Under the pieces are notes generated by a model, which was not told the DNA's origin, did not search any database, and saw only the letters and a list, made by a program, of their open reading frames with translations. The position numbers were made by a program, and so were the translations under genes. This document shows positions 1 through 8,922 of a stretch of DNA of 17,151 nucleotides, one piece after another (the stretch's first letter is position 1; the number at the start of each line of letters is the position of its first letter). Source of the stretch: Thermodesulfobacteriota bacterium. Lineage in GTDB: Bacteria > Desulfobacterota > Desulfocorpusculales > Desulfocorpusculum. The DNA is taken from contig JAPWUY010000001.1 in assembly GCA_028275295.1 (NCBI GenBank), positions 1 to 17,151 on the forward strand, in the 5' to 3' direction.

Positions 1-149
1 GCCTCGAGGCCCTCTAGCTCCTCACCTTGTCCTATGTCAGCTGTGAAGGCTATGACCTCGCATCCATAGGTCTCTATGAGCCACCTCAGGATGACCGATG
101 TATCCAGGCCACCGGAGTATGCCAGAACGACCTTCTTCACTCTCTCCAT
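1..149 (-). CDS. argG: Argininosuccinate synthase, N-terminal part (cut by window edge)
   Basis: ArgG joins citrulline and aspartate, using ATP, to make argininosuccinate in cytosolic arginine synthesis. Only the first 49 codons lie in the window. They begin [19 protein letters not shown], which contains the SGGLDTS pyrophosphate loop (residues 12-18) of N-type ATP pyrophosphatases. The segment after it, ending in [13 protein letters not shown], fits the family. The ATG at 149 is set by an AGGAGG at 157-162 with a 7-base spacer. The gene follows argF after 27 bases, so it is very likely the last arg gene seen of an argB-argD-argF-argG operon. The rest of the gene is outside the window. Confidence 0.95.
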   Translation of the reverse strand, partial: MERVKKVVLAYSGGLDTSVILRWLIETYGCEVIAFTADIGQGEELEGLE

Positions 150-156
150 AGGTAAT

Positions 157-162
157 CCTCCT
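157..162 (-). promoter_or_regulatory. Shine-Dalgarno site of argG
   Basis: A perfect AGGAGG on the minus strand lies 7 bases upstream of the argG ATG. It is one of the strongest ribosome binding sites in the window and fixes the start of the truncated argG. Confidence 0.75.
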
Positions 163-176
163 GAACCTCGTCCCCC

Positions 177-1121
177 TCAAGCCTCTTGTCTCTCCTGCCT
201 CGTGCCAGATGGGGCCAGTCCGTGGCTTCCCAAAAGGAGTTCCAGGATGGCCTTCTGCACATGGAGCCTGTTTTCAGCCTGATCCAGTACGATGGAGTTG
301 GGACCATCTATGACCGAGTCCGTTATCTCCAATCCCCTGTGGGCAGGAAGGCAATGCATCACTGCGACTTGCGGACCAGCCATCTTTACCAGGGAGTCGT
401 TCACTTGATAGGGGGCGAATACCCTTTTCCTCTCCTCTTCCTCAGCCTCTTGCCCCATACTCACCCAGACGTCCGTGTATATCACATGAGCTCCCACCAC
501 TGCCTCCCTCGGATCCCTCACGATCCGGATGTGGGGGGGGAGTTCCGCGATGAGCCCAGCGTGAGGGTCATAACCCTCGGGGCAAGCCAGGACGAGCTCG
601 AATCCCATGAGTTTCGCAGCTTCTATCCAGGAATTGGCCACGTTATTCCCGTCTCCCACATAGGCGACCTTTGTCCTCCTCACATCTCCCCAGCGTTCCT
701 GGACCGTCAGGATGTCTCCCAGGATCTGACACGGGTGGAAGCGGTCCGTGAGGCCGTTTATCACCGGGACCTTGGAGTTGGCAGCGAATTCCTCCACCGT
801 CTCGTGCTTGTTGGCCCTGATCATCACGCCATCCACGTACCTGCTCAGCACCCTCGCAGTGTCCGCTATGGTCTCCCCCCTTCCCAGCTGGGTTGTGCGC
901 GCATCGATGAAAAGGGCGAGACCGCCTAGCTGGTACATCCCCACCTCGAACGAGACCCTCGTCCTCGTGGAGGGCTTCTCGAATATCATGGCGAGGACCT
1001 TGCCCTCCAGGCTTCTGTGCTGGACTCCCCTCTTGGCCTTGTCCTTTATGACCCTCGCCAGGGTCAAGATGGCTTCCACATCCTGAACGCTCAGATCCCC
1101 TATTCTCAAAAGATGCCTCAC
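177..1121 (-). CDS. argF: Ornithine carbamoyltransferase
   Basis: This cytosolic enzyme transfers the carbamoyl group of carbamoyl phosphate to ornithine, giving citrulline. The 314-residue protein has the normal family length. The carbamoyl-phosphate loop STRTR is at 51-55 and HPCQ at 129-132. The ornithine-binding DVWVSMG is at 217-223 and the catalytic HCLPAHRG at 256-263. The frame extends upstream to a GTG at 1130, but that codon overlaps the GGGAGG ribosome site (1130-1135). The GTG at 1121, 8 bases after that site, is therefore the better start. The gene lies between argD (39 bases upstream) and argG (27 bases downstream). All key residues are present and nothing suggests decay. Aspartate carbamoyltransferase is excluded by the SMG ornithine loop and by the context. 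Confidence 0.97.
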   Translation of the reverse strand: MRHLLRIGDLSVQDVEAILTLARVIKDKAKRGVQHRSLEGKVLAMIFEKPSTRTRVSFEVGMYQLGGLALFIDARTTQLGRGETIADTARVLSRYVDGVMIRANKHETVEEFAANSKVPVINGLTDRFHPCQILGDILTVQERWGDVRRTKVAYVGDGNNVANSWIEAAKLMGFELVLACPEGYDPHAGLIAELPPHIRIVRDPREAVVGAHVIYTDVWVSMGQEAEEEERKRVFAPYQVNDSLVKMAGPQVAVMHCLPAHRGLEITDSVIDGPNSIVLDQAENRLHVQKAILELLLGSHGLAPSGTRQERQEA

Positions 1122-1129
1122 CTCACCCA

Positions 1130-1135
1130 CCTCCC
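1130..1135 (-). promoter_or_regulatory. Shine-Dalgarno site that decides the argF start
   Basis: GGGAGG on the minus strand overlaps the upstream candidate GTG at 1130 and sits 8 bases before the GTG at 1121, so it favours the shorter 314-residue ArgF. The site is half inside a 10-base palindrome, CTCCCGGGAG, at 1131-1140. Confidence 0.6.
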
Positions 1136-1160
1136 GGGAGACCCAATTACTTCTCCCTCA

Positions 1161-2354
1161 TCATCCGTAAGCCTCCACCATGGCCGCCTCTATGGCCTGC
1201 AGGGCCTCTTCCACATCCTCCAGGGTTATGACAAGGGGGGGAACTAGCCTCAGGACCTTTTCCACGGTGCAGTTGACAAGGACCCCCCTTCTCATGCAGC
1301 CTTCCACTACTGGCCTACAGGGCTCCTTGAGTTCCATCCCCAGCATGAGGCCCCTTCCTCTCACCTCGACCACCAGCTCCGGATACTTCTCGGCTATCCT
1401 TTCCAGGCCCTGTTTGAGGCTCCTGGCCACAGGGGCCATTTGCTCCAGAAGGTTGTCATCTATCAATATCTCCAGGACCGCATTGGCTGCAGCTGCGGCC
1501 ACTGGATTTCCCCCAAAGGTGCTCGCATGGGTACCTGGGGTCAATGACATGGCCACATCCTCGGTGGCCAGGACTACCCCCATGGGTATCCCCCCGGCTA
1601 TTCCTTTGGCCAGAGTCATCACATGGGGGGTCACGCCCTCCGACTCGTGGGCAAAGAGGGTTCCCGTCCTCCCCATCCCTGTCTGGACCTCATCCAGAAT
1701 GAGGAGAATGCCTTCCTTGTCGCAGAGCTCCCTCACCCCTTTGAGATAACCAGGAGGGGCCAATCTAACCCCTCCCTCCCCCTGGATCGGCTCCACCATC
1801 ACAGCGCATGTCCTGGGGGAAATGGCCTCCTTCAAGGCATCTAGGTCGCCGAAGGGGACGTACCTGAAGCCCTCTACCATGGGCTCGAACCCTTTGTGAT
1901 ACTTCTCCTGAGCCGTTGCGGTGAGGGTCGCCATGGTCCTTCCGTGGAAAGAGCCATTCATCGTTATTATCTCGAAGCTACTGTCCTTTCCCCTGTCTTT
2001 GGCGAATTTCCTCGCCAATTTTATTGCACCCTCGTTGGCCTCGGCCCCGCTATTGCAGAAAAAGACCCTGTCGGCGAAGCTCAACGAGACGAGCCTTTCT
2101 GCGAGCTCAACCATGGGGGCGTTATAGTAGAAGTTGGAGACATGGAGGAGCTTCGACGACTGCTCCTGTATCGCTCGAACCACCTTGGGGTGGCAATGGC
2201 CCACATTGCACACAGCCAGACCAGCAACGAGGTCCAGAAAGCACCTCCCCTGGTCATCCCAGAGCCTCGCCCCCTCCCCTTTTGTGAAGACCAAGGGAAA
2301 CCTCGCATAGGTCTGAAAAAGCACCTTCTCCGCCCTCTCTATCCACCCGACCAT
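1161..2354 (-). CDS. argD: Acetylornithine aminotransferase (class III PLP enzyme)
   Basis: ArgD converts N-acetylglutamate semialdehyde plus glutamate to N-acetylornithine plus 2-oxoglutarate, and in many bacteria also acts in lysine synthesis. The 397-residue protein has the class III aminotransferase layout. SGAEANE (102-108) binds the PLP phosphate. GSFHGRT is at 134-140 and DEVQTGMGRTG at 221-231. The PLP lysine is K250 in TLAKGIAGG. A GTG at 2357 directly precedes the ATG at 2354. The AGGAG lies 8 bases before the ATG and 5 before the GTG, so either is possible and I chose the ATG. The start is 16 bases after the argB stop, and the gene leads into argF. The neighbours support ArgD over related ornithine or GABA aminotransferases. 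Confidence 0.96.
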   Translation of the reverse strand: MVGWIERAEKVLFQTYARFPLVFTKGEGARLWDDQGRCFLDLVAGLAVCNVGHCHPKVVRAIQEQSSKLLHVSNFYYNAPMVELAERLVSLSFADRVFFCNSGAEANEGAIKLARKFAKDRGKDSSFEIITMNGSFHGRTMATLTATAQEKYHKGFEPMVEGFRYVPFGDLDALKEAISPRTCAVMVEPIQGEGGVRLAPPGYLKGVRELCDKEGILLILDEVQTGMGRTGTLFAHESEGVTPHVMTLAKGIAGGIPMGVVLATEDVAMSLTPGTHASTFGGNPVAAAAANAVLEILIDDNLLEQMAPVARSLKQGLERIAEKYPELVVEVRGRGLMLGMELKEPCRPVVEGCMRRGVLVNCTVEKVLRLVPPLVITLEDVEEALQAIEAAMVEAYG

Positions 2355-2370
2355 CACCTTCTCTCCTGTT

Positions 2371-3252
2371 TCACGGGGTTATCTCGGTTCCTATGCCCAC
2401 ATCAGTGAAGATCTCCAAGAGCACAGCATGCTCTTTTCTGCCATCGACTATATGGGCCTTGGCCACACCCGAAGATACAGCTTGCAGACAACAGTTCACC
2501 TTGGGGATCATTCCACCGGATATCGTTCCTTGAGAGATCATCTCCTTTGCTCGGCTGGAAGTGAGGGTGGAGATGAGACGGCCATCTTTGTCCATGACCC
2601 CCTCAACATCCGTGAGGAGGATGAGTTTCTCTGCCCTCAAACTGGATGCCACAGCACTTGCAACTAAGTCAGCGTTTATGTTGTAGGAATCCCCATCCGG
2701 GCCAACCCCAACCGGAGCTATCACTGGGATGAACCTCTCCTTCTCGAGGGCCATTAGGACCTCTGGATTTACCCTCTCCACCTCACCTACCTTTCCCAGG
2801 TCCACCAGTTCAGGGGCCTCCTCCTCGGCCTTGGGGGGTGGGAGAAGGAGTTTCCTTGCCAGGATAAGCCCCCCATCCTTTCCACTCAGCCCCACTGCCC
2901 TCCCCCCTTCGGTGTTGATGAGCCCCACTATCTCCTTGTTCACCTTCCCCACCAGGACCATCTCCACCACGTCCATGGTCTCGTGATCCGTGATCCGCAT
3001 TCCCTGATAGAATCTGGACTCCTTTCCCATCTTCTTCAGGGTCTCACCGATCTGGGGACCTCCTCCGTGGACGACCACAGGGTGAAGCCCTATTGCCTTG
3101 AGAAGGATCATGTCCTTGGCGAAGGATCTTTTCAAGTGGTCGTCCACCATGGCATGGCCACCCAGCTTCACGACCATTCTTTTCCCGTAGAACCTCTGAA
3201 TGTAAGGCAGAGCCTCCACCAGCACCTTGGCCTTTTCCAAAGGAGAATCCAT
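2371..3252 (-). CDS. argB: N-acetylglutamate kinase
   Basis: ArgB phosphorylates N-acetylglutamate, the second step of arginine synthesis. The 293-residue protein has the amino acid kinase fold. VKLGGHAM (28-35) contains the catalytic lysine K29 and the glycine loop. HGGGP is at 62-66, NINADLVA at 191-198 and GGMIPK at 246-251. The extra N-terminal helix around [12 protein letters not shown] (13-24) and the C-terminal TDVGIGTE resemble arginine-inhibited, hexameric N-acetylglutamate kinases. By inference this is the feedback point of the pathway. The ATG at 3252 is preceded by AGAGGTG. The gene starts 36 bases after the hslU stop and is followed by argD after 16 bases. Confidence 0.97.
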   Translation of the reverse strand: MDSPLEKAKVLVEALPYIQRFYGKRMVVKLGGHAMVDDHLKRSFAKDMILLKAIGLHPVVVHGGGPQIGETLKKMGKESRFYQGMRITDHETMDVVEMVLVGKVNKEIVGLINTEGGRAVGLSGKDGGLILARKLLLPPPKAEEEAPELVDLGKVGEVERVNPEVLMALEKERFIPVIAPVGVGPDGDSYNINADLVASAVASSLRAEKLILLTDVEGVMDKDGRLISTLTSSRAKEMISQGTISGGMIPKVNCCLQAVSSGVAKAHIVDGRKEHAVLLEIFTDVGIGTEITP

Positions 3253-3288
3253 CTGTCCACCTCTGAAGATGCGAGAGGTCCGGAGAAT

Positions 3289-4668
3289 TCACAGAATATA
3301 TCTGCTCAGATCCTCGTCCTCCGCAATATCGCTCAATTTCTCCCTGACGTAACTGGCATCGATTGTCACTGTAGCACCCCTCATTTCAGGGGCATTGAAG
3401 GAGACCTCCTCGAGGAGCTTTTCCATCACCGTGTGGAGCCTCCTTGCGCCAATGCTCTGCCCCCTCTCGTTCACCAGGGCGGCTATTCTCGCTATCTCCT
3501 CCACAGCATCATCGGTAAAGTTCAGTTGAACCCCCTCGGTTGCGAGGAGTGCTTGATACTGCTTGATGAGGGAGTTTTCCGGCTCCTTCAGTATCCTGAC
3601 GAACTCTTCCCTTCCCAGAGGATCCAATTCCACCCTTATGGGGAATCTGCCTTGGAGTTCCGGGATCAAATCAGATGGCCTGCTCATGTGGAAGGCGCCA
3701 GCCGCGATGAAGAGGATGTGGTCTGTCCTCACCCATCCGTATTTCGTGCTGACGGTCGTGCCCTCGACTATGGGCAAGATGTCCCTCTGGACTCCCTCCC
3801 TGGAGACATCCGGCCCGTATGTGGAGCCTCTGCTTGCGATCTTGTCTATCTCGTCTATGAAGACTATGCCACTTGTCTCCACCCTCTGCTTGGCGATCTC
3901 AGCCACCCTGTCCATATCTATGAGCTTCTGGGCTTCCTCCCTTATGAGAATCTCCATGGCCTCGGGGACCTTCACGCTCCGCTTCTTGGTCCTTCCCGGA
4001 AAGAGATTCCCCAGCATCTCCCTCAACTGTATCTCGAGGTCCTCGAGGCCCCCAGCCGATAGCACTCCCATCACCGGCACCACCCTATCGGATACTTCCA
4101 CCTCCACGAACCTGTCGTCCAGTTTCCCCTCCCTTAGCATCTGCCTCAGCCTTTCCCTGGTGCCCGATGTGGCCTGGGTGCTGGCCTCTTGGGCTTGGGG
4201 TCTCATTATCTCGAGCATCTCTTGCAAGCTCCTGGGCTGCGGTCTCTGGGTCTGACGGCTTCCAGGAAGCAAGAGATCCAGGAGGCGCTCTTCTGCCAAC
4301 TGTTCCGCCTGGACCCTCACCCTCTCCATCTCCTCTTCCCGGACCATGTTCACTGCTTGTTCCATCAGATCCCTTATCATGGATTCCACATCCCTGCCCA
4401 CGTAACCCACTTCCGTGTACTTGGAAGCCTCGACCTTTATGAAAGGGGATTGGGCAAGTCTCGCAAGTCTCCTCGCTATCTCTGTCTTCCCCACCCCCGT
4501 TGGCCCTATCATGAGGATGTTCTTGGGGGCAACCTCATCCCTGAGCTCCTCGGGTATCTGCTGCCTTCGCCACCTGTTCCTCAATGCAATGGCGACTGCC
4601 CTCTTCGCCTTTTTCTGGCCCACTATGTAGCGGTCCAGCTCCGAGACTATTTCCCTTGGAGTGAACAT
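3289..4668 (-). CDS. hslU: HslU, ATPase subunit of the HslVU (ClpYQ) protease
   Basis: HslU is the AAA+ unfoldase that feeds unfolded proteins into the HslV chamber in the cytosol. The 459-residue protein has Walker A GPTGVGKT (55-62) and the pore loop GYVG (88-91). An inserted I domain spans roughly 105-240. Walker B ending in FIDEID is at 270-275, an arginine finger lies in LQGRFPIR (R341), and the sensor 2 region is GARR (407-410). The C-terminal tail DLSRYIL is the family's conserved end, which docks into HslV and activates it. The reading frame is open up to 4719, but homology begins at [18 protein letters not shown], so I chose the ATG at 4668. It has only a weak ribosome site and lies 8 bases after the hslV stop, so translation is probably coupled to hslV. 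Confidence 0.97.
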   Translation of the reverse strand: MFTPREIVSELDRYIVGQKKAKRAVAIALRNRWRRQQIPEELRDEVAPKNILMIGPTGVGKTEIARRLARLAQSPFIKVEASKYTEVGYVGRDVESMIRDLMEQAVNMVREEEMERVRVQAEQLAEERLLDLLLPGSRQTQRPQPRSLQEMLEIMRPQAQEASTQATSGTRERLRQMLREGKLDDRFVEVEVSDRVVPVMGVLSAGGLEDLEIQLREMLGNLFPGRTKKRSVKVPEAMEILIREEAQKLIDMDRVAEIAKQRVETSGIVFIDEIDKIASRGSTYGPDVSREGVQRDILPIVEGTTVSTKYGWVRTDHILFIAAGAFHMSRPSDLIPELQGRFPIRVELDPLGREEFVRILKEPENSLIKQYQALLATEGVQLNFTDDAVEEIARIAALVNERGQSIGARRLHTVMEKLLEEVSFNAPEMRGATVTIDASYVREKLSDIAEDEDLSRYIL

Positions 4669-4676
4669 TGCCGAGC

Positions 4677-5216
4677 TTACAGCTCCTCCACGATGAAGTT
4701 CCTGTTGGTGTAAATGCAAATCTGGGAGGCTATTTCCATGGCCTCGAGCGCTATGGCCTTGGGATCCATATCCGTGTGCTTCACCAGGGCCCTGGCAGCG
4801 GCCAGGGCGTATGGCCCCCCCGAGCCTATGGCTGCAAGGCCATCGTCAGGCTCCACCACATCCCCGGTTCCTGAGATTATGAGCGATAGTTCCTTGTCAG
4901 CGACAAGGAGCATGGCCTCGAGTCTCCTCAAGGTCCTGTCCGTCCTCCAGTCCTTGGCCAACTCCACAGCCGCCTTCATCAGGCTCCCACCGTGTTGTTC
5001 CAGCTTCTGCTCGAACCTTTCCAGGAGGGTGAGTGCATCTGCCGAGCCTCCAGCGAACCCAGCCACTACCTTCTGATGATAGAGCTTCCTCACCTTCCTG
5101 GCTCCTTGCTTGATTATAGTTTGCCCGAGGGTGACCTGACCATCTGCTGCCATCGCCACCTTCTGGCCCCTTCTCACCACGAGGACCGTTGTGCCTCGGA
5201 TCGCCTTCCCTCTCAC
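4677..5216 (-). CDS. hslV: HslV, peptidase subunit of the HslVU (ClpQY) protease
   Basis: HslV forms the double-ring threonine protease chamber used by HslU. Family features are the threonine pair TTVLVV (from T9), the DGQVTLG block (25-31), the basic GARKVRK segment (38-44) and GSGG (131-134). The 179-residue size is typical. The start is the GTG at 5216, which overlaps the xerC TGA in a 4-base GTGA. An AGGAGG lies at 5221-5226, 4 bases upstream. The frame is open further to 5246, but that part lies inside xerC and lacks homology. With this start, eight residues (MRGKAIRG) precede the catalytic threonine. The active enzyme therefore needs removal of a short leader, not of the initiator methionine alone. 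Confidence 0.97.
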   Translation of the reverse strand: MRGKAIRGTTVLVVRRGQKVAMAADGQVTLGQTIIKQGARKVRKLYHQKVVAGFAGGSADALTLLERFEQKLEQHGGSLMKAAVELAKDWRTDRTLRRLEAMLLVADKELSLIISGTGDVVEPDDGLAAIGSGGPYALAAARALVKHTDMDPKAIALEAMEIASQICIYTNRNFIVEEL

Positions 5217-6148
5217 CTGGCCTCCTCGGGCTCCTGGTCGGACCATTCCTCTACCGCCTTTTTGGCCCTTGGATGGACCTTGTCGTATATCTCCATCAGC
5301 CTGCTCATGCTCACCCTGGTGTACCTCTGTGTGGTTGAAAGGCTCTTGTGTCCCAACATTTCCTGAATGGCTCTGAGGTCAGCCCCAGCATCCAGGAGAT
5401 GAGTGGCAAAGGTGTGTCTCAGACTGTGGGGACTTATTCCCCTTCTCAGGCTCTGGCGAACGATGTACCTGTCTATCATCCTAGCCACACTCCTCACCGT
5501 GAGCCTTCCACCCCTTTGGTTGAGGAAGAGGGCCTCGGGATCTGCGGGACAAGGTGCGATCTCGTGCCTCCTCTCCACATACGATCGAAGTGCTCGGAGA
5601 GCTGGTCCCCCAATTGGCACTATCCTCTCCTTCCCACCCTTTCCTCTCACCCTCACAACCGATAGGTCCCATTTGATATCGGTCAAGTTGAGGCCCACAA
5701 GCTCGCTGACCCTTAGACCCGAAGAGTAAAGGAGCTCCAGGATGGCCTTGTTTCTGAGCCCCAGGATGTTTTTGGTATCTGGCAGTCTCAAAAGCTCGAG
5801 GACCTCTTCTATGGATAGGATCTGGGGCAATTTCTGGCTCACCTTGGGAGTCGGAATGTGGAGAATGTTATCTTCCACAGGGACCCCCTCCCTCGCGAGA
5901 AACCTCCAGAAACTCTTAATGGAAGTGAGCTCCCTCGCAACAGTGGATCTCTGCCTCTCCCTCACCCTCTCGGCCAGAAACAGGCGAACAAGTTCCGCCC
6001 TCAGATCCTCTACCTTGGCCTTTCTCCCCAGTCTCTTGGAGGCGAAATCCTCGAAGAGCTTTAGGTCCTTCACATAGGCCCTTATGGTATGAGCAGATGC
6101 GCCAGTTGTCTCGAGCTCCAGTTGAAACTTGGCTATCCAACTATCCAT
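5213..6148 (-). CDS. xerC: Tyrosine recombinase, XerC-like
   Basis: Xer recombinases resolve chromosome dimers at dif sites near the terminus, usually as a XerC/XerD pair with FtsK. This 311-residue protein has the N-terminal SAM-like core-binding domain (about 1-85) and a C-terminal catalytic domain. The full catalytic set is visible: R146 (GLRVSEL), K170 (RGKGGKER), H241 and R244 (HSLRH), H267 (LGH) and nucleophile Y276. The start is uncertain. The frame runs up to a TTG at 6175, but the ATG at 6148 follows a GAGAGG and begins the domain properly. The stop overlaps the hslV start by 4 bases. A xerC-hslV-hslU order is also known from Bacillus, which supports XerC over XerD. A second Xer protein is encoded at 8923-9816. 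Confidence 0.92.
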   Translation of the reverse strand: MDSWIAKFQLELETTGASAHTIRAYVKDLKLFEDFASKRLGRKAKVEDLRAELVRLFLAERVRERQRSTVARELTSIKSFWRFLAREGVPVEDNILHIPTPKVSQKLPQILSIEEVLELLRLPDTKNILGLRNKAILELLYSSGLRVSELVGLNLTDIKWDLSVVRVRGKGGKERIVPIGGPALRALRSYVERRHEIAPCPADPEALFLNQRGGRLTVRSVARMIDRYIVRQSLRRGISPHSLRHTFATHLLDAGADLRAIQEMLGHKSLSTTQRYTRVSMSRLMEIYDKVHPRAKKAVEEWSDQEPEEAR

Positions 6149-6211
6149 CCCTTGAGGCCTCTCGGAACCCCGCAACTTAGAGGAAGGGGGGCATCCCTCC
6201 GAACTCGAGAG

Positions 6212-6239
6212 ATCTTAACACAGTCTCCTCTAGATTCAA
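6212..6239 (-). promoter_or_regulatory. Possible weak sigma-70-type promoter before xerC-hslVU-arg
   Basis: Within the widest gap of the window (6149-6235) the minus strand reads TTGAAT, 16 bases, TAAGAT. Each hexamer matches the consensus at 4 of 6 positions. The first hexamer overlaps the stop codon of the upstream gene. It is the only promoter-like arrangement noticed, found by eye, and chance matches of this quality are common. The rest of the gap shows nothing else recognisable. Confidence 0.2.
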
Positions 6240-8920
6240 GGAGCAATTGACTCTGGCTCTCGGCGAGGGGCTTCTCCAGAAGCAATTCCCTTGAGGAAAT
6301 GGTTCCTCACGAAATCTTCCTCCTCTTGCCTCGTCCTCACCAGACCGTCCAATCGAGCATCCCTCAGGGCATCCAGGACCTTTCGGAAGATGGGCCCCGG
6401 TTTGAGACCCAGAGCCTTCAAATCTTCGCCCGTGAGCATGGGCCGGACGAGCCTGTCTTTCGCTATGAATTGGGAGAGTCTCTTCTTGACTTGTTTGTCC
6501 CTGGCCTTGGCGAGGATATAAAGAAGGGCCTCAACGGATACAGGGGACAGGAGTCCGTAAAGGTTGCTTGCCTGCAACTTCGGGGATGAATTTACCCGGT
6601 TGAGGGCCCTGTCAGCCGTCCTTTTCTGAGAGGCCACCTCCTCGAGCTCTCTCTCTGGGAAATTGAGTCTTCTCAAGAATTCCTTCACTTCCTGATCTGT
6701 CATCTGGTCCACTAGGGCGAGTAGAAAAACCCTCCAAGGCTCTATCCTCTCTTCCAGGTCCAGTAGATCGTACCACGCCAGGACCCCCTCCACCTCTTGG
6801 AAAAGGGCGGCCTTGGCCTCTGGAAAATCCAACTTGGGATAGATCGCCTGCAGGACCCTGAGCTCCTGGAGCCTGGAGAGGGCAGGCAAGGGCCTTTTCT
6901 CCTTCAGGATCGTCTGTATCTCGTGCCACAATCTCCTTCCATCGACCTTGTCCAGGATTCCCAGCCTCAGGGCGTTCTGGATCAAATTGAGGGTGTGTTT
7001 TCCTATCCTGAACCCGAACCTCTTCTCGAACCTCACTGCCCTGAGGACCCTTGTTGGATCCTCCACGAAGCTCAGATTGTGTAGGACCCTCACGACCTTT
7101 TCCTTGAGGTCCCTCTGGCCTCCGAAGAAATCCAGGAGTTCGCCGAAAAAAGGAGGATTGAGCCTTATGGCCAAGGTGTTTATGGTGAAATCCCTCCTGT
7201 AGAGATCGAGCTTTATGGAGCTCAGTTCCACCCTCGGCAAAGCCGCTGGATGCTCGTAATACTCGGTTCTGGCAGTCGCCACGTCCACTTGGAAACCATC
7301 TGAGAGAATGAGCATGGCTGTCTTGAATTTGTCGTGGCTTCTCATTCTTCCCCCATGCCTTTGGACATAGGCGCGGGCGAAGGTCGCCGCATCTCCCTCG
7401 ACCACTACATCCACATCCAGATTCTCCTGTCGAAGGAGGAGATCCCTCACGAAGCCCCCCACTACATAGGCATTCATCCCGATGGATTCTGCCACCTCTC
7501 CCAATTCCCTCAGGAGACGGAGAATCCCGCTGGGAAGCCTCTCCTCCATCATCTGTTGGATCTTCTTTCTCCTCACGGTCTCGTCTTTCTGCACAGCTTC
7601 GAAGGCATATCCGGTGTGTTCGAGCCCCCGGGAACCCAAGTCTCTCAGAATGTCCGTCCTCGTGATGCAGCCCACAAGGGCTCCATCCTGCACAATGGGG
7701 ACGAACCTCTGGGCCCCCTCCACGACTATCCTCCTGATCTCATCCAACGGCGTGTCTGGGCTCGCAGTCTCGAAATCTGAGGTCATGTACTCTCTGACAG
7801 GCAGATCCTCGAGACCATGGAATGTGGCCCTCTGGACCACCACCCTCGAGATGAGGCCCACCAATGCCTCGCCCTCCATCACTGGGAGGACGTTTATGTT
7901 GAATTTGGACAGTATCTCAGCAGCCTCCCTTATGGTTTGACCTGCTTGAATGGTCTTTACTGGATATGACATGAGCTGGCGGGCAACCCTCGATGGCCTC
8001 ACATGCTCCTCCAGGACCTTGAGGAGCTTCTCCTCCACCTCCACCATGCTCATGTCCTTTATGGTAGCGGATGCTGCTGTGGAGTGTCCGCCACCTCCGA
8101 ACTCCAAGGCAATCCTCCCCACGTTCACCTCTTCGAGCCGACTTCTCGCGACCAGGTAGATTCTCTCCTCCATTCTCGCTAATGCGAAAAGAACATCCAT
8201 GTTCTCCATGTCCCTCAGCTTGTGGACCAGTACAGCGAAATCCCCCACGTAGTGATCAGAGGAGGCAGTGGCGATGACCACCTCTATTCCGTGAACCCTC
8301 ACCTTTCTGGCTGATCTTATGAGATCGTTGAGGAGAAATACCTGATCAGCGGTGAGCTCCCGAGTTATGAGATCGGGTATCACGCTCAGCTTTGCGCCCT
8401 TGGCCCTCAGGTAGGCCATGGCCAGAAAGTCCTCTTCCCTGGTGGAGGAGAATGTGAGACATCCTGTGTCCTCGTATATTCCGAGGGCCAGGACAGTTGC
8501 CTCATCCGCTGTGATGGGGATCTTCCTCTTTCGGAGCTCCTCCACCATTATCGTGGCCGTGGAACCGACCTCTCTTATCACCTCCACACTGCCTTTTATG
8601 TCGTCATCGCTCGGAGGATGATGGTCATAGATGATCACCTCCACCCCTTTCCCCTCCGCTATTTCAGCCAGTTTCCCGATGCGGCTCCTCTGTCTCGTGT
8701 CGACGAGGATCAGTGTGGAGATGCTCTCGAGGGGGATATCCCTGAGCCTTTCCACCTCGAAGAGATAGAATGCCGACTGAACGAAGAACTCCCTGAGGCT
8801 CCTCTCCTGGGCTCCAGGAAAGACCATCCGAGCGTCGGGGTAGAGCTTTTTCGCAGCCACCATGGATGCCAGGCCATCGAAGTCGGCATTTATGTGGGTG
8901 GAGATTATCTTGAGGCCCAC
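6236..8920 (-). CDS. DHH phosphoesterase-CBS-CBS-tRNA nucleotidyltransferase/poly(A) polymerase fusion
   Basis: The 894-residue protein has three parts. Residues 1-310 are a DHH/DHHA1 phosphoesterase with all motifs visible: NADFDG (11-16), VDTR (73-76), DHHP (99-102), YEDTG (149-153) and GGGGHSTAAS (275-284). Residues about 318-430 hold two CBS domains, which often bind adenine nucleotides. Residues about 465-870 are a class II tRNA nucleotidyltransferase. It shows GGFVRDLL (488-495), the metal-binding DVD (502-504), RRDFTINTLA (575-584) and EDPTRVLRAVRF (620-631). The enzyme should add CCA, only the terminal A, or poly(A). From memory, the similar long Aquifex enzyme is A-adding, and Geobacter has separate C-adding, A-adding and poly(A) enzymes, so exact activity cannot be read here. 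The GTG start lies 2 bases after the xerD stop. Confidence 0.93.
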   Translation of the reverse strand: MGLKIISTHINADFDGLASMVAAKKLYPDARMVFPGAQERSLREFFVQSAFYLFEVERLRDIPLESISTLILVDTRQRSRIGKLAEIAEGKGVEVIIYDHHPPSDDDIKGSVEVIREVGSTATIMVEELRKRKIPITADEATVLALGIYEDTGCLTFSSTREEDFLAMAYLRAKGAKLSVIPDLITRELTADQVFLLNDLIRSARKVRVHGIEVVIATASSDHYVGDFAVLVHKLRDMENMDVLFALARMEERIYLVARSRLEEVNVGRIALEFGGGGHSTAASATIKDMSMVEVEEKLLKVLEEHVRPSRVARQLMSYPVKTIQAGQTIREAAEILSKFNINVLPVMEGEALVGLISRVVVQRATFHGLEDLPVREYMTSDFETASPDTPLDEIRRIVVEGAQRFVPIVQDGALVGCITRTDILRDLGSRGLEHTGYAFEAVQKDETVRRKKIQQMMEERLPSGILRLLRELGEVAESIGMNAYVVGGFVRDLLLRQENLDVDVVVEGDAATFARAYVQRHGGRMRSHDKFKTAMLILSDGFQVDVATARTEYYEHPAALPRVELSSIKLDLYRRDFTINTLAIRLNPPFFGELLDFFGGQRDLKEKVVRVLHNLSFVEDPTRVLRAVRFEKRFGFRIGKHTLNLIQNALRLGILDKVDGRRLWHEIQTILKEKRPLPALSRLQELRVLQAIYPKLDFPEAKAALFQEVEGVLAWYDLLDLEERIEPWRVFLLALVDQMTDQEVKEFLRRLNFPERELEEVASQKRTADRALNRVNSSPKLQASNLYGLLSPVSVEALLYILAKARDKQVKKRLSQFIAKDRLVRPMLTGEDLKALGLKPGPIFRKVLDALRDARLDGLVRTRQEEEDFVRNHFLKGIASGEAPRREPESIAP

Positions 8921-8922
8921 TT

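Noticed and set aside
2983..4062. Plus-strand open frame of 359 codons
   Set aside because: It lies opposite hslU and argB, both of which have full motifs. Its composition is that of a shadow frame and it has no recognisable domain.
6176..6235. Terminator after the nucleotidyltransferase fusion gene
   Set aside because: The G-rich and C-rich runs there do not form a clean stem and no T-run follows on the minus strand.
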